Source: an uncultured Sterolibacterium sp.
GTDB lineage: Bacteria; Pseudomonadota; Gammaproteobacteria; Burkholderiales; Rhodocyclaceae
Direction of reading: 5' to 3'
Assembly (NCBI GenBank): GCA_903832735.1
Contig: CAILCO010000031.1
Span: 1 to 47,607, forward strand
Length of the DNA stretch: 47,607 bases
A program made the position numbers and the translations under genes. How positions within the stretch are numbered: position 1 is the first letter of the stretch; each line of letters opens with the position of its first letter. Of the stretch, positions 26,612 to 38,188 are shown one piece after another. The notes beneath the pieces were generated by a model. The model was not told where the DNA came from, did no database searches, and saw nothing but the letters and a program-made list of their open reading frames with translations.

Positions 26612-27619
26612 ATGAAGCTCGACCTCTTCAATCACATTTTTCCCCGCGCCTTTTTCGACAAGATGGTCGAAGTGGCGCCCAACGGCAAGGACATGCACAA
26701 GCGGGTGCGCGAGATCCCCTGCATCGTGGACCTCGACGAGCGCTTCCGCATCATGGACCAGTTCGACGACTACGCCCAGGTGATCTGCCTGGGCTCGCCG
26801 CCGATCGAGGTATTCGGCCCGCCGCCGGTGTCGACCGAGATGGCCCGCCTGGCCAACGACGGCATGGCCGAGCTGGTCAATAAATACCCGGAGCGCTTCC
26901 CCGCCTTCATCGCCTCGCTGCCGATGAACGATCCCGAGGGCCTGCTGCGCGAGACCGAACGCGCGATCGACAAACTCGGCGCGGTCGGCGTGCAGGTGTT
27001 CACCAACGTCCTGGGCAAGCCGCTCACCGCGCCCGAGACCCTGCCGCTGTTCGACCTGATGGCGCGCTACGACCGGCCGATCTGGCTGCATCCCGCGCGC
27101 GGCGCCGATTTCGCCGACTACAAGGGGGAAAAGAAAAGCCATTATGAAATCTGGTGGACCTTCGGCTGGCCCTACGAGAGCAGTGCCGCCATGGCCCACA
27201 TGGTCTTCGAAGGCCTGTTCGACAAACATCCCGAACTCAAGGTCATCACCCATCACATGGGCGGCATGATTCCCTATTTCGAGGGACGCGTCGGCCCCGG
27301 CTGGGACCTGCTCGGCACCCGCACCTCCGACGAGGACTACACCCTGCTGCTGAAGAAGCTCAAGAAGCGTCCGCTCGACTACTTCAAGATGTTTTACGCC
27401 GACACGGCGATGTTCGGCGCCAAGAAGGCGACCGAACTGGGCCTCGATTTCTTCGGCGTCGACAACGTGGTCTTCTCCTCGGATGCGCCCTTCGACCCGG
27501 AGCGCGGATCGGCCTACACGCGCTGGACCATCGAGATCATCGACGGCCTGGACATCACGCCGGAGCAGCGCTACGCGATCTACGAGGGCAACGCCCGCCG
27601 CCTGCTGAAGCTGAAGTAG
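26612..27619 (+). CDS. Amidohydrolase family 2 protein (ACMSD-like decarboxylase/hydrolase)
   Basis: A 335-residue TIM-barrel metal hydrolase related to aminocarboxymuconate-semialdehyde decarboxylase and resorcylate decarboxylases. WLHPARG (second metal-ligand His), ITHHMGGMIPYFEGR and FSSDAPFDPERG (metal Asp) are present. The N-terminal HxH metal motif of the family reads F-N-H here (Phe6, His8), so one usual ligand is replaced. AAGGAAA precedes the ATG. It is controlled, presumably, by the divergent LysR gene. The family acts on ring-cleavage products and hydroxybenzoates, which would suit an aromatic degrader, but the substrate is not identifiable. Confidence 0.82.
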   Translation: MKLDLFNHIFPRAFFDKMVEVAPNGKDMHKRVREIPCIVDLDERFRIMDQFDDYAQVICLGSPPIEVFGPPPVSTEMARLANDGMAELVNKYPERFPAFIASLPMNDPEGLLRETERAIDKLGAVGVQVFTNVLGKPLTAPETLPLFDLMARYDRPIWLHPARGADFADYKGEKKSHYEIWWTFGWPYESSAAMAHMVFEGLFDKHPELKVITHHMGGMIPYFEGRVGPGWDLLGTRTSDEDYTLLLKKLKKRPLDYFKMFYADTAMFGAKKATELGLDFFGVDNVVFSSDAPFDPERGSAYTRWTIEIIDGLDITPEQRYAIYEGNARRLLKLK

Positions 27620-27636
27620 TCGGGCGAATGCGGCAG

Positions 27637-27664
27637 AAGGGCGCCCTCACCGGGGCGCCCTTTT
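27637..27664. terminator. Rho-independent terminator between convergent amidohydrolase and pccA
   Basis: A 10-bp perfect stem (AAGGGCGCCC with GGGCGCCCTT), a 6-base loop and a T run on the plus strand. It ends the amidohydrolase transcript. The pccA stop is at its edge. Confidence 0.85.
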
Positions 27665-29653
27665 CTACTTGAAAGCGATGATGGCCTGATCCACCGCCAG
27701 GCTTTCCCCGGGCTTTGCCAGGATCTTGTCGACGACGCAGTCCTGTTCGGCCTTGAGCACGTTCTCCATTTTCATCGCCTCGATCACCGCCAGTTTCTCG
27801 CCGGCCTTGACCGCCTGGCCGGGGAGCACAGTGACCTCGGTGAGCATGCCCGGCATCGGCGAGAGCAGGAAGCGCGAAAGATCGGGCGGCGCCTTCTTCG
27901 GCATCAGCGCCAGAAGTTCGGCGGCATGGGCCGAGAGCACCTGTACGTCGGCCCGGGTGCCCCAGTGGGAAAGGCGATATTTCAGGCCGAGGCGCTCGAC
28001 CTGCATGCACAAGCCGTTGCCGTTGATGCTGCCCTGATACAGCGACTGGCCGAACTCCCAATCGCTTCGCAGCGCGTAGCGGTCGCCGCCGTAGGCGACG
28101 TCGAAGCCGCCGGCGACGGGCGTCGCCACCACCTTATGCTGCACCTCGTTCATGAGCACCACGAAGTCGTTGCCCGGCACATATTCATGGCCGGGCATCT
28201 GGCCGCTGATCGTGGCGTTACGCTCGAGGTAGCGGCGGTGAATGGCGGCGGCGGCGACGATCAACAGCGCCGGATCGTCATGCGGCAAATCGGCGGCGTT
28301 GAAGCCGTGCGGATATTCCTCGCCGATCAGGCTGGTGTTGAAATTGCCCGAAACAAAACGCGGATTTTGCATCAGCGCCGACTGGAAAGCGATGTTGGTG
28401 GACACCCCGCGAATCACGAAGGCGTTCAACGCGTCGCGCATCCGCATGATGGCCTGGTCGCGGGTCGCGCCATGGACGATCAGCTTGGCGATCATCGGGT
28501 CGTAGTACATCGAGATCTCGCCGCCTTCGGCCACGCCGGTATCGACGCGCACGTGGTTTTCCACCTGCGCAGGCGGCTGGTACTTGACCAGCCGGCCGAT
28601 CGAGGGCAGGAAGTTCCTGAACGGATCCTCGGCATTGATCCGGCATTCCATCGCCCAGCCATCGAGCCTGACGTCCTGTTGCGCGAAGGCGAGCTTCTCG
28701 CCGGCAGCGACGAGGATCATCTGTTCGACCAGATCGAGGCCGGTGATGAATTCCGTGACCGGGTGCTCGACCTGCAGCCGCGTGTTCATTTCCAGGAAGT
28801 AGAAGGAGCGGTCGCGGCCGACCACGAACTCGACGGTGCCGGCCGACTGGTAGTCCACGGCGCGCGCCAGGGCCACCGCCTGTTCGCCCATGGCGCGGCG
28901 CGTCGCCTCGTCGAGGAAGGGGCTGGGCGCCTCCTCGACGACCTTCTGGTGCCGGCGCTGCAGCGAGCACTCGCGCTCCCAGAGATAGACCAGGTTGCCA
29001 TGCGCGTCGCCGAGCACCTGGATCTCGATGTGGCGCGGTTCCTCGATAAACTTCTCGATGAACACCCGGTCGTCGCCGAAACTGTTCCGCGCCTCGTTGC
29101 GGCAGGACTGGAAACCTTCCCTCGCCTCGTGCTCGTTCCAGGCCACGCGCAGGCCCTTGCCACCGCCGCCGGCCGAGGCCTTGATCATCACCGGATAACC
29201 GATTCCGGCCGCGATCCTGACCGCCTCTTCGGCGTCGTGGATGACGTCGGTGTAGCCGGGGATGGTGCTGACCTTGGCCGCGATGGCCAGCTTCTTCGAG
29301 GCGATCTTGTCGCCCATGGCCTTCATGGCGTGGGCCCGGGGTCCGATGAAGACGATGCCCGCCGCTTCCAGGCGCGCGCAGAACTCGGCGTTTTCCGAAA
29401 GGAAGCCGTAGCCCGGATGCACCGCCTCGGCGCCGGTCTCGCGGCAGGCCGCGATGATCTTGTCGATCGACAGGTAGGATTCCTTGGACGGCGGCGGTCC
29501 TATGCACACGGCCTCGTCGGCCAGCTCGACATGGCGCGCCAGGCGGTCGGCCTCGGAAAACACGGCGACGGTTTTGATGCCCATCCTGCGTGCGGTCTTG
29601 ATCACGCGACAGGCGATCTCCCCCCTATTGGCGATCAATATTTTCTTAAACAT
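27665..29653 (-). CDS. pccA: Propionyl-CoA carboxylase biotin-containing alpha subunit
   Basis: A 662-residue protein: biotin carboxylase domain (MFKKILIANRGEIACRVIK; ATP-grasp loop KASAGGGGKGLR; MEMNTRLQVEHPVTE) over residues 1-450, a linker/BT domain, and a C-terminal biotinyl domain with EAMKMEN (biotinylated Lys about 628). It carboxylates its own biotin with bicarbonate and ATP. Together with PccB it converts propionyl-CoA to (S)-methylmalonyl-CoA. Acetyl-CoA or 3-methylcrotonyl-CoA carboxylase are alternatives, but the neighbouring mutase and MeaB favour propionyl-CoA. A strong hairpin lies in the 98 bases that separate it from pccB. Confidence 0.9.
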   Translation of the reverse strand: MFKKILIANRGEIACRVIKTARRMGIKTVAVFSEADRLARHVELADEAVCIGPPPSKESYLSIDKIIAACRETGAEAVHPGYGFLSENAEFCARLEAAGIVFIGPRAHAMKAMGDKIASKKLAIAAKVSTIPGYTDVIHDAEEAVRIAAGIGYPVMIKASAGGGGKGLRVAWNEHEAREGFQSCRNEARNSFGDDRVFIEKFIEEPRHIEIQVLGDAHGNLVYLWERECSLQRRHQKVVEEAPSPFLDEATRRAMGEQAVALARAVDYQSAGTVEFVVGRDRSFYFLEMNTRLQVEHPVTEFITGLDLVEQMILVAAGEKLAFAQQDVRLDGWAMECRINAEDPFRNFLPSIGRLVKYQPPAQVENHVRVDTGVAEGGEISMYYDPMIAKLIVHGATRDQAIMRMRDALNAFVIRGVSTNIAFQSALMQNPRFVSGNFNTSLIGEEYPHGFNAADLPHDDPALLIVAAAAIHRRYLERNATISGQMPGHEYVPGNDFVVLMNEVQHKVVATPVAGGFDVAYGGDRYALRSDWEFGQSLYQGSINGNGLCMQVERLGLKYRLSHWGTRADVQVLSAHAAELLALMPKKAPPDLSRFLLSPMPGMLTEVTVLPGQAVKAGEKLAVIEAMKMENVLKAEQDCVVDKILAKPGESLAVDQAIIAFK

Positions 29654-29667
29654 TAAAATCTCCTCTC

Positions 29668-29741
29668 ACCACCAAGGACACCAAGAACACCTGAAGTCGT
29701 CTTGGTTTGCACTTCTTGGTGCCCCTGGTGTCCTTGGTGGT
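29668..29741. repeat. Long imperfect hairpin made of CACCAAGGACACC units between pccB and pccA
   Basis: ACCACCAAGGACACCA (29668-29683) is exactly complementary to 29726-29741. Within the loop, CACCAAGAA (29679-29687) can pair instead with TTCTTGGTG (29713-29721). The units resemble a short word repeated in both orientations. It lies wholly in the transcribed pccB-pccA gap and has no T run, so it is more likely a repeat element or mRNA-processing/stability hairpin than a terminator. Confidence 0.75.
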
Positions 29742-29751
29742 AATGCATGTT

Positions 29752-31284
29752 TTACAAAGGTATGTTGCCGTGCTTGCGCCACGGATTTTCCAGTTTCTTG
29801 CGCTTCAGCATCGCCAGCGAACGGCAGATGCGCTTGCGGGTCTCGTTGGGCATGATGACGTCGTCGATGAAGCCGCGGTGGCCGGCGATGAACGGGTTGG
29901 CGAACTTCTGCCGGTATTCCTCGGTGCGCTCGGCGATCTTCTGGGCATCGCCGATGTCCTTGCGGAAGATGATCTCGACCGCGCCCTTGGGGCCCATCAC
30001 CGCGATCTCGGCGCTCGGCCAGGCGAAATTGACGTCGCCGCGCAGATGCTTCGAGGCCATCACGTCGTAGGCGCCGCCGTAGGCCTTGCGCGTGATCACC
30101 GTGACCTTGGGCACGGTGCACTCGGCGTAGGCATAGAGCAGCTTCGCGCCGTGCTTGATGATGCCGCCATATTCCTGGGCGGTCCCGGGCATGAAACCGG
30201 GGACATCGACGAAAGTGATCACGGGAATGTTGAAGGCGTCGCAGAAGCGCACGAAGCGCGCCGCCTTGATCGAGGACTTGATGTCCAGGCAGCCGGCCAG
30301 CACCAGCGGCTGGTTGGCGACGATGCCGATGGTCTGGCCTTCCATCCGGGCAAAGCCGATGATGATGTTCCTGGCGTACTCCGGTTGCAGTTCGAAGAAG
30401 TCGCCGTCGTCGACGCTCTTGACGATCAGCTCCTTCATGTCATAGGGCTGATTGGCGTTGGCCGGCACCAGCGTGTCGAGCGAATGGTCGAGGCGCTCGG
30501 CCGGGTCATTGGTGGCCCGCGAAGGCGACTGCTCGCGGTTGTTCAAGGGCAGGTAGTTGAAGAAGCGGCGCAGCATCAGGAGCGCTTCGACATCGTTCTC
30601 GAACGCCAGATCGGCCACCCCGGAACGGCTGGCATGGCTCGTAGCACCCCCCAGTTCCTCGGCGCTGACCTCCTCGTGGGTCACCGTCTTGACCACCTCC
30701 GGGCCGGTGACGAACATGTAGGAAGTGTCCTTGACCATGAAGATGAAATCGGTCATGGCCGGGCTGTACACCGCGCCGCCGGCGCAAGGGCCCATGATCA
30801 TCGAGATCTGCGGCACCACGCCGGAAGCCAGGACGTTCTTCTGGAAGACGTCGGCATAGCCGCCGAGCGAAGCCACGCCCTCCTGGATGCGCGCGCCGCC
30901 CGAGTCGTTCAGGCCGATCACCGGCACCCCGACCTTCATCGCATGATCCATCACCTTGCAGATCTTCTCGGCGTGGGCCTCCGACAGCGCGCCGCCGAAC
31001 ACCGTGAAGTCCTGGGAATAGACGAACACCATGCGCCCGTTGATGGTGCCGTAGCCGGTCACCACGCCGTCGCCCGGCACCTTCTGCCCGTCCATGCCGA
31101 AGTCCGAGCAACGATGCTCGACGAACATGTCCCACTCCTCGAAGGTGCCCGGATCGAGCAGCAGTTCGATGCGCTCGCGGGCGGTCAGCTTGCCCTTGGC
31201 GTGCTGTGCCGCGATGCGCTGGGCGCCGCCGCCCGCCCTGGCCTGTTCGCGCTTCTCTTCGAGCTGCCGGATGATCGTATGCAT
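29752..31284 (-). CDS. pccB: Propionyl-CoA carboxylase carboxyltransferase beta subunit
   Basis: A 510-residue carboxyltransferase. The start ATG at 31284 has GGAGG upstream; a longer open frame runs back into meaB in another frame and is not coding. N-half landmarks are [34 protein letters not shown] and [12 protein letters not shown], with oxyanion glycines at [13 protein letters not shown]-half landmarks are [31 protein letters not shown] and [10 protein letters not shown]. It transfers carboxyl from biotin to propionyl-CoA. It sits eleven bases after meaB. Confidence 0.93.
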   Translation of the reverse strand: MHTIIRQLEEKREQARAGGGAQRIAAQHAKGKLTARERIELLLDPGTFEEWDMFVEHRCSDFGMDGQKVPGDGVVTGYGTINGRMVFVYSQDFTVFGGALSEAHAEKICKVMDHAMKVGVPVIGLNDSGGARIQEGVASLGGYADVFQKNVLASGVVPQISMIMGPCAGGAVYSPAMTDFIFMVKDTSYMFVTGPEVVKTVTHEEVSAEELGGATSHASRSGVADLAFENDVEALLMLRRFFNYLPLNNREQSPSRATNDPAERLDHSLDTLVPANANQPYDMKELIVKSVDDGDFFELQPEYARNIIIGFARMEGQTIGIVANQPLVLAGCLDIKSSIKAARFVRFCDAFNIPVITFVDVPGFMPGTAQEYGGIIKHGAKLLYAYAECTVPKVTVITRKAYGGAYDVMASKHLRGDVNFAWPSAEIAVMGPKGAVEIIFRKDIGDAQKIAERTEEYRQKFANPFIAGHRGFIDDVIMPNETRKRICRSLAMLKRKKLENPWRKHGNIPL

Positions 31285-31295
31285 GGAAAGCCTCC

Positions 31296-32270
31296 TTAAT
31301 TCCGATTTTCGAAAAGCGCCAGCAGCCTCTTCGCCGCGGCGGCGGGCGTGGTCGTGCCCGCCTCGACGGCGGCAGCGAGTTCCGGCAGTGCCGTCTTGAC
31401 TTCCGGGTGATTCCTGAATCGCCGGGAGAGGCCGGAGTCGATCAGCGCCCACATCCAGTAGCGCGCCTGGCGATGCCGCTTGGCCTCGAACTCGCCCGAC
31501 GCCTGCAAGACATGACGATAGTTTTCGACGACCCGCCAGAAGCCGTCGACGCCCTGATTCCGGGCGGCGCTGAGCGTCAGCACTTGCGGCTGCCAGGACT
31601 TCGAAGCGGGCCGGAGCAAGGCCAGCGCGCTTTTCATCTGTCCTGCGGCCAATTCGGCGGCGACCGGATCGAGGTCGGATTTGTTCACCACGACGATGTC
31701 GGCCAGTTCGACGATGCCCTTCTTCAGCGCCTGCAGTTCGTCGCCGGCATTGGGCAATTGCAACAGCACGAAGACGTCCGTCATGCCGGCCACGGCGGTT
31801 TCGCTCTGGCCAACGCCGACGGTCTCGACGATGATCACGTCGAAGCCCGCGGCCTCGCACAGCAGCATCGCTTCGCGTGTCTTGCCGGCGACGCCGCCCA
31901 GGGCGCCTGCCGCAGGGGTCGGCCTGATGAACGCTTCTTCGCGCAGCGATAGCCTTTCCATGCGCGTCTTGTCGCCGAGGATGGAGCCGCCCGAGCGCGA
32001 CGAGGAAGGGTCTACCGCGAGCACCGCAACACGGTGGCCCTGCGCGATCAACTGCATCCCCAGGACTTCGATGAAGGTCGATTTGCCCACGCCCGGGACG
32101 CCCGTGATGCCCACCCGGATCGAGCGGCCGGCATGGGGCAGGAGCGCGTCGAGGAGACCGAGCGCACGCTCGCCGTGATCGGGCCGGGTCGACTCGACCA
32201 GGGTGATCGCCTTGGCCAGCGCACGGCGGCTGCCTGCGAGCACGCCTGCGGCCAGGGTCGCCTCAGCCAT
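31296..32270 (-). CDS. meaB: Methylmalonyl-CoA mutase-associated GTPase MeaB
   Basis: A 324-residue G3E-family GTPase that guards and reloads the B12 cofactor of methylmalonyl-CoA mutase. Walker A is GVPGVGKST (residues 57-65). Other motifs are [22 protein letters not shown], the switch block [15 protein letters not shown] and the base-recognition NKSD. The C-terminal 80 residues carry the dimerisation arm. It starts three bases after the mutase stop codon. Confidence 0.95.
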   Translation of the reverse strand: MAEATLAAGVLAGSRRALAKAITLVESTRPDHGERALGLLDALLPHAGRSIRVGITGVPGVGKSTFIEVLGMQLIAQGHRVAVLAVDPSSSRSGGSILGDKTRMERLSLREEAFIRPTPAAGALGGVAGKTREAMLLCEAAGFDVIIVETVGVGQSETAVAGMTDVFVLLQLPNAGDELQALKKGIVELADIVVVNKSDLDPVAAELAAGQMKSALALLRPASKSWQPQVLTLSAARNQGVDGFWRVVENYRHVLQASGEFEAKRHRQARYWMWALIDSGLSRRFRNHPEVKTALPELAAAVEAGTTTPAAAAKRLLALFENRN

Positions 32271-32273
32271 CGG

Positions 32274-34439
<2,166 letters not shown>

Positions 34440-34497
34440 AGTCGCTTCCCTTCTGGTCCGCCATTAGCAGGGGCGGAACGTTATTGCGGACGATACC

Positions 34498-34545
34498 AGC
34501 TGCGCTGGCACAACAGCCCTGGGTTGTCCTTCGGACAACTACGGG
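34498..34545 (+). repeat. Dispersed intergenic repeat, copy B
   Basis: Shares the core GCCCTGGGTTGTCCTTCGG (34516-34534) and the following (A/C)CAACTAC(G/A)GG with copy A at 18069-18098. GTTGTCC-TTC-GGACAAC (34523-34539) is a perfect 7-bp hairpin; copy A has one mismatch there. The left half keeps GCTGGCACAA but diverges after it. It lies in the divergent promoter region between the mutase and matR. Confidence 0.7.
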
Positions 34546-34552
34546 CGAGCAC

Positions 34553-34581
34553 TTGACATCGCGTAGCCATGATAATACTGT
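34553..34581 (+). promoter_or_regulatory. Sigma70-type promoter of the GntR/malonate operon
   Basis: A consensus -35 TTGACA (34553-34558) is followed, at the optimal 17-base spacing, by TACTGT (34576-34581). Transcription would start near 34588-34590, only a few bases before the ATG at 34592, and no Shine-Dalgarno is seen, so the mRNA may be leaderless. A 10-bp palindrome CATAATTATG (34585-34594) covers the start codon and could be an operator. Confidence 0.55.
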
Positions 34582-34591
34582 ATCCATAATT

Positions 34592-35269
34592 ATGAATGCA
34601 AGAGCCACCGCCGCAGATCCCGGCCTTTCCTCGCCCGCCCTCTACGAACAAGTCGCGGAGCGGCTGAGAAGCCGCATCTACGCCCACGAGCTGGCGCCCG
34701 GTGCCTGGATCGACGAACAGGCGCTAGCCCTGGCCTACGGCATCAGCCGCACGCCAATGCGCGAGGCGCTCAAGGTCCTGGCCGCGGAAGGTCTGGTCCA
34801 GTTGAAGCCGCGCCGCGGCTGCTATGTGACCGAGCTGTCGGAACAGGATCTCGACGAGATCTTCCCGGTGATGGCGCTGCTCGAAGGCCGCTCCGCCTTC
34901 GAAGCGGCGGAGAAGGCCAGCGCGGCCGATCTCGCCGACCTGTCGGCGATTCATGAACGGCTCGAAAAGCACGCCGCCGCCGGCGACACCGACCTTTTCT
35001 TCGAGGCCAACCAGGCGTTCCACAGCGCCGTCCGGCAACTCGCCGGCAACCGCTGGCTGTCCCAGTTGATCGACGACACGCGCAAGATGCTCAAGCTGAC
35101 CCGGCGCGACTCCCTGCGCCTGGAGGGCCGGCTGAAGCAGTCGCTGGCCGAGCACCGCGCCATCCTCAAAGCCATTCAGAAGCACGATGGCAACGACGCC
35201 GGACGGCTGATGCAGTCCCATCTGCTCTCCGGCCGGGCCGCCTTGACGAAACTGAAGTCGGGCGGGTAA
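34592..35269 (+). CDS. GntR-family (FCD) regulator of malonate use
   Basis: A 225-residue regulator starting at the ATG at 34592; a frame beginning at 34484 would run through the promoter and repeat and is rejected. The winged HTH covers residues 10-75 (LYEQVAERLRSRIYAHELAPG, AYGISRTPMREALKVLAAEGLV). An all-helical FCD effector domain follows (FEANQAFHSAVRQLAGNRWL, HRAILKAIQKHD). FCD domains bind small carboxylates with a metal. Its place 39 bases before malonyl-CoA decarboxylase suggests it senses malonate or a related acid. Confidence 0.88.
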   Translation: MNARATAADPGLSSPALYEQVAERLRSRIYAHELAPGAWIDEQALALAYGISRTPMREALKVLAAEGLVQLKPRRGCYVTELSEQDLDEIFPVMALLEGRSAFEAAEKASAADLADLSAIHERLEKHAAAGDTDLFFEANQAFHSAVRQLAGNRWLSQLIDDTRKMLKLTRRDSLRLEGRLKQSLAEHRAILKAIQKHDGNDAGRLMQSHLLSGRAALTKLKSGG

Positions 35270-35308
35270 AACCGGGGAAGGTCGCGCCAGCAGAAGAGGA
35301 GGCAGAGC

Positions 35309-36655
35309 ATGAACGACAGCATCGTGCGCCGCGGTTTCGACCGGGTCCGCGCCCTGGTCGGCATCGGACCGCAGTCCGGCAAACCCCTGTCGGCAAAGCA
35401 GTTGCAGCACCTGCGCCAGCAATTGAAGGAGTGCGCCGACGGCAGAGGTGGCGAGGTATCGGCAAGGCAGCGGGCGGTCCGGCTCGGCGCAAGCTACCTG
35501 GGGCTCGACGACAATGGGCGGCGGGAGTTCCTGCGCCTGATCGCCCTGGAATTCGGCCCCGATCCGCGCACCGTGGAGAAGGCCCACGCCGGCTACCAGG
35601 CGGCCGTCGGCAGCCCCGGCCAGTGGGATGCCGAGGCCGGGCTGAGGCGGGCGATGCGCTCCTCGCGGATCCGCATCCTGACCCACCTCAATGCCCTGCC
35701 TCAGGGGGTGAAGTTCCTGGTCGATCTGCGCGCCGACCTGCTCCGCTATGTCGATGACCAGCCCGAGCTGGCGGCCTTCGACCGCGAACTGGAAGCGCGC
35801 CTCTCCGCCTGGTTCGATGTCGGCTTCCTGGAACTCGCGCGCATCACCTGGAACTCGCCGGCGGCGCTGCTGGAAAAACTGATCCAGTACGAAGCCGTCC
35901 ATGAGATCCGCTCCTGGAACGACCTGCGCAACCGGCTCGATTCCGACCGTCGCTGCTACGCCTTCTTCCACCCGCGCATGCCCAACGAACCGCTGATCTT
36001 CGTCGAGGTGGCGCTCACCGACAGGCTGGCCGGCAGCGTCCAGGCGCTGCTCGACGAGGCCGCGCCGGTGTTCGACGCCGAGCGTGCCGACACGGCGATC
36101 TTCTACTCGATCTCCAACACCCAGCCCGGACTGCGCGGCGTTTCCTTCGGCAACTTCCTGCTGAAACGGGTCATCGACGATCTGCAGCGCGATTTCCCCA
36201 AGCTGAAAACCTTCGCCACCCTGTCGCCGCTGCCGCAACTGGCGTCCTGGGCCAAACGCACCCCGGAAGCGCTGGCCGAGGCCGGCATCGCTCTCGACGT
36301 CAAGACCCTGGCCGCCGGCGCTTGGCAACAGGACGCGAAGCTGGCGCGGCGCCAGAGGGAACCGCTGCTCGCTCTCGCGGCGCGCTATCTGCTCGAGGGC
36401 GGGAAAGGCGAACGTCCCTACGATGCAGTGGCGCGTTTCCATCTCGGCAACGGTGCCCGCATCGAGCGCCTCAACTGGCTGGCCGACACCAGCGCCAGGG
36501 GTTTCCGGCAATCCTTCGGACTGATGGTAAACTACGTTTATGTTCCCGACGAGATCGAGAGCAACGTCGAGGCCTACGTCGACGGCGGCCGCAGAGCCGC
36601 CTCGGCATCCGTGAGACGGCAGGCAAAAATTACGTCAAGGAGACAAAATGATTAA
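35309..36655 (+). CDS. matA: Malonyl-CoA decarboxylase
   Basis: A 448-residue enzyme of the MCD family that converts malonyl-CoA to acetyl-CoA and carbon dioxide. The N-terminal 160 residues form the helical domain. The catalytic GNAT-like half contains FVEVALTDRL, YSISNTQPGLRGVSFGNFLLKRV, the Ser of TLSPLP (Ser306) and the His of ARFHLGNGA (His378), then the family-specific RLNWLADTS and MVNYVY. AGAGGAGGCAGAGC precedes the ATG. The last 8 bases overlap the TRAP binding protein gene. Confidence 0.94.
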   Translation: MNDSIVRRGFDRVRALVGIGPQSGKPLSAKQLQHLRQQLKECADGRGGEVSARQRAVRLGASYLGLDDNGRREFLRLIALEFGPDPRTVEKAHAGYQAAVGSPGQWDAEAGLRRAMRSSRIRILTHLNALPQGVKFLVDLRADLLRYVDDQPELAAFDRELEARLSAWFDVGFLELARITWNSPAALLEKLIQYEAVHEIRSWNDLRNRLDSDRRCYAFFHPRMPNEPLIFVEVALTDRLAGSVQALLDEAAPVFDAERADTAIFYSISNTQPGLRGVSFGNFLLKRVIDDLQRDFPKLKTFATLSPLPQLASWAKRTPEALAEAGIALDVKTLAAGAWQQDAKLARRQREPLLALAARYLLEGGKGERPYDAVARFHLGNGARIERLNWLADTSARGFRQSFGLMVNYVYVPDEIESNVEAYVDGGRRAASASVRRQAKITSRRQND

Positions 36656-37667
36656 CCGACGCCGGATGCTGGCCAGTTCGCTGGCCGCCCTGCCCCTGAT
36701 GCTGTTCGGCCGGCAAAGCCTGGCCCAGACCGCCACGACCCTGAAGATTTCCCATCAGTTCCCCGGCGGTACCATCGACGCCGGCGACTTCCGCGACCGG
36801 CTCTGCCGCAAGTTCGCGCAGGAGGTCGAAAAACGCAGCAAGGGCGCGCTGAAATTCCAGATCTATCCAGGCTCCTCGCTGATGAAGACCGTCGCCCAGT
36901 TTTCCGGGTTGCGCCGCGGCGCGCTGGACCTCTCCCTGTACCCGCTTCCCTACGCCGGCGGCGAAGTCCCGGAAGTCAATATCGGCCTGATGCCCGGCCT
37001 GGTCACTTCCTACGAACAGGCCGCCGCCTGGAAGGGCGCCGAGATCGGCCGCGCGCTCACCGACATCCTCGCGGAAAAGGGCGTGGTCATCGTCAGCTGG
37101 ATCTGGCAAGCCGGCGGCGTCGCCAGCCGGAACGCGCCGCTGGTCAATCCCGAGGACGCCAAAGGCCTCAAGGTGCGCGGCGGCTCCCGGGAAATGGACA
37201 TGGTCCTGAAGGCCGCCGGCGCGGCAGTGATCTCAACGCCGTCGAACGAGATTTACGCCGCGATGCAGACCGGCGCCGCGGATGCGGCGATGACCTCGTC
37301 GACCAGCCTGATCTCCTTCCGCCTTGAGGAAGTCTCCAAGCACCTCACCAGCGGCCGCGGGCGGGCCTACTGGTTCATGCTCGAACCGCTGCTGATGGCC
37401 AAGAGCGTATTCGACAAGCTGCCCAAGGAACAGCAGGCCTTGATCATGCAGGTCGGCGCCGAGATGGAAAAGTTCGGCACGGAAGCGGCCAAGGCCGACG
37501 ACAAGCTGGTGGCGGACGTCTATCTCAAGGCCGGCGCCAAGGTGTACGATCTCGACGCCACCGCGATCGCCAAGTGGCGTGCCCTGGCGCGCGGCACGGC
37601 ATGGAAGGACTATGCCGACAGGTCGCCCAGTTGCGCCCACCTGCTCACCCTGGCGGAAAGGGTTTGA
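36648..37667 (+). CDS. matP: TRAP transporter substrate-binding protein (probable malonate)
   Basis: A 339-residue DctP-family protein. The signal peptide (residues 1-26) starts MINRRRML and could use Sec or Tat. The body has LKISHQFPGG, SLMKTVAQFSGLRRGALDL, KGLKVRGGSREMD (conserved Arg that contacts the carboxylate) and STPSNEIYAAMQTGAADA. AAGGAGACAAA precedes the ATG. Placement between malonyl-CoA decarboxylase and malonyl-CoA synthetase argues for malonate or another small dicarboxylate as ligand. Confidence 0.9.
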   Translation: MINRRRMLASSLAALPLMLFGRQSLAQTATTLKISHQFPGGTIDAGDFRDRLCRKFAQEVEKRSKGALKFQIYPGSSLMKTVAQFSGLRRGALDLSLYPLPYAGGEVPEVNIGLMPGLVTSYEQAAAWKGAEIGRALTDILAEKGVVIVSWIWQAGGVASRNAPLVNPEDAKGLKVRGGSREMDMVLKAAGAAVISTPSNEIYAAMQTGAADAAMTSSTSLISFRLEEVSKHLTSGRGRAYWFMLEPLLMAKSVFDKLPKEQQALIMQVGAEMEKFGTEAAKADDKLVADVYLKAGAKVYDLDATAIAKWRALARGTAWKDYADRSPSCAHLLTLAERV

Positions 37668-37717
37668 TCGCCGCAGGAGGATCCCACCAGCACTGGCTAG
37701 GGCACCTCGACAGTCTC

Positions 37718-38188
37718 ATGTCGTGGCTGAACAGGGCGATACTGCTGCCCTGCATGCTCGCCCTGCTCAGCGCGGCGGGCATCCTGACCTACAGCGTGTT
37801 CAGCCGCTACTATTTCAAGGTGCCGACCGACTGGCAGGATGAAGCCGCGGTATTCCTGCTGGTCGGCGCCACCTTTCTCTCCGGCTCCTACGTGCAATCC
37901 TACCGCGGCCACATCGGCATCGATGCCCTGGCCGGCGTCCTGCCTTCCGGCCTGAATCGTCTGCGCAAGCTCCTCGCCGATCTGGCGACGCTGCTGTTCT
38001 GCGCCTTCTTCTCGTGGAAGTCGTGGACCCTGCTGGCCGAGGCGATCGCCGAAGGACAAACGACGACCTCCTCCTGGGGCCCGCCGCTGTGGATTCCCTA
38101 TTCGACCATGGCCGTCGGCATGACGCTGGTGGCTTTGCAAGCGGCATTGCAGACGGCGCGACGGCTGCTCGGCAACGAGGCTTCCTGA
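37718..38188 (+). CDS. matQ: TRAP transporter small membrane subunit (DctQ type)
   Basis: From the ATG at 37718 the product has 156 residues and four transmembrane segments. The Q-subunit marks are present: SRYYFKVPTDWQDEAAVFLLVGATFLSGSYV, then YRGHIGIDAL. No ribosome binding site is seen before this ATG. A TTG at 37664, overlapping the matP stop (TTGA), would add 18 residues and keep the frame, and the family often has such an N-terminal lead; that start is a real alternative. The TGA overlaps the matM ATG (TGATG). Confidence 0.88.
   Translation: MSWLNRAILLPCMLALLSAAGILTYSVFSRYYFKVPTDWQDEAAVFLLVGATFLSGSYVQSYRGHIGIDALAGVLPSGLNRLRKLLADLATLLFCAFFSWKSWTLLAEAIAEGQTTTSSWGPPLWIPYSTMAVGMTLVALQAALQTARRLLGNEAS

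Noticed and set aside
31285-31860. Upstream extension of pccB
   Set aside because: It reads through meaB in another frame. The ATG at 31284 has a GGAGG and starts the conserved domain.
34724-36511. A 595-codon minus-strand frame over the GntR and malonyl-CoA decarboxylase genes
   Set aside because: It spans two well-supported genes on the opposite strand and has no recognisable domain.
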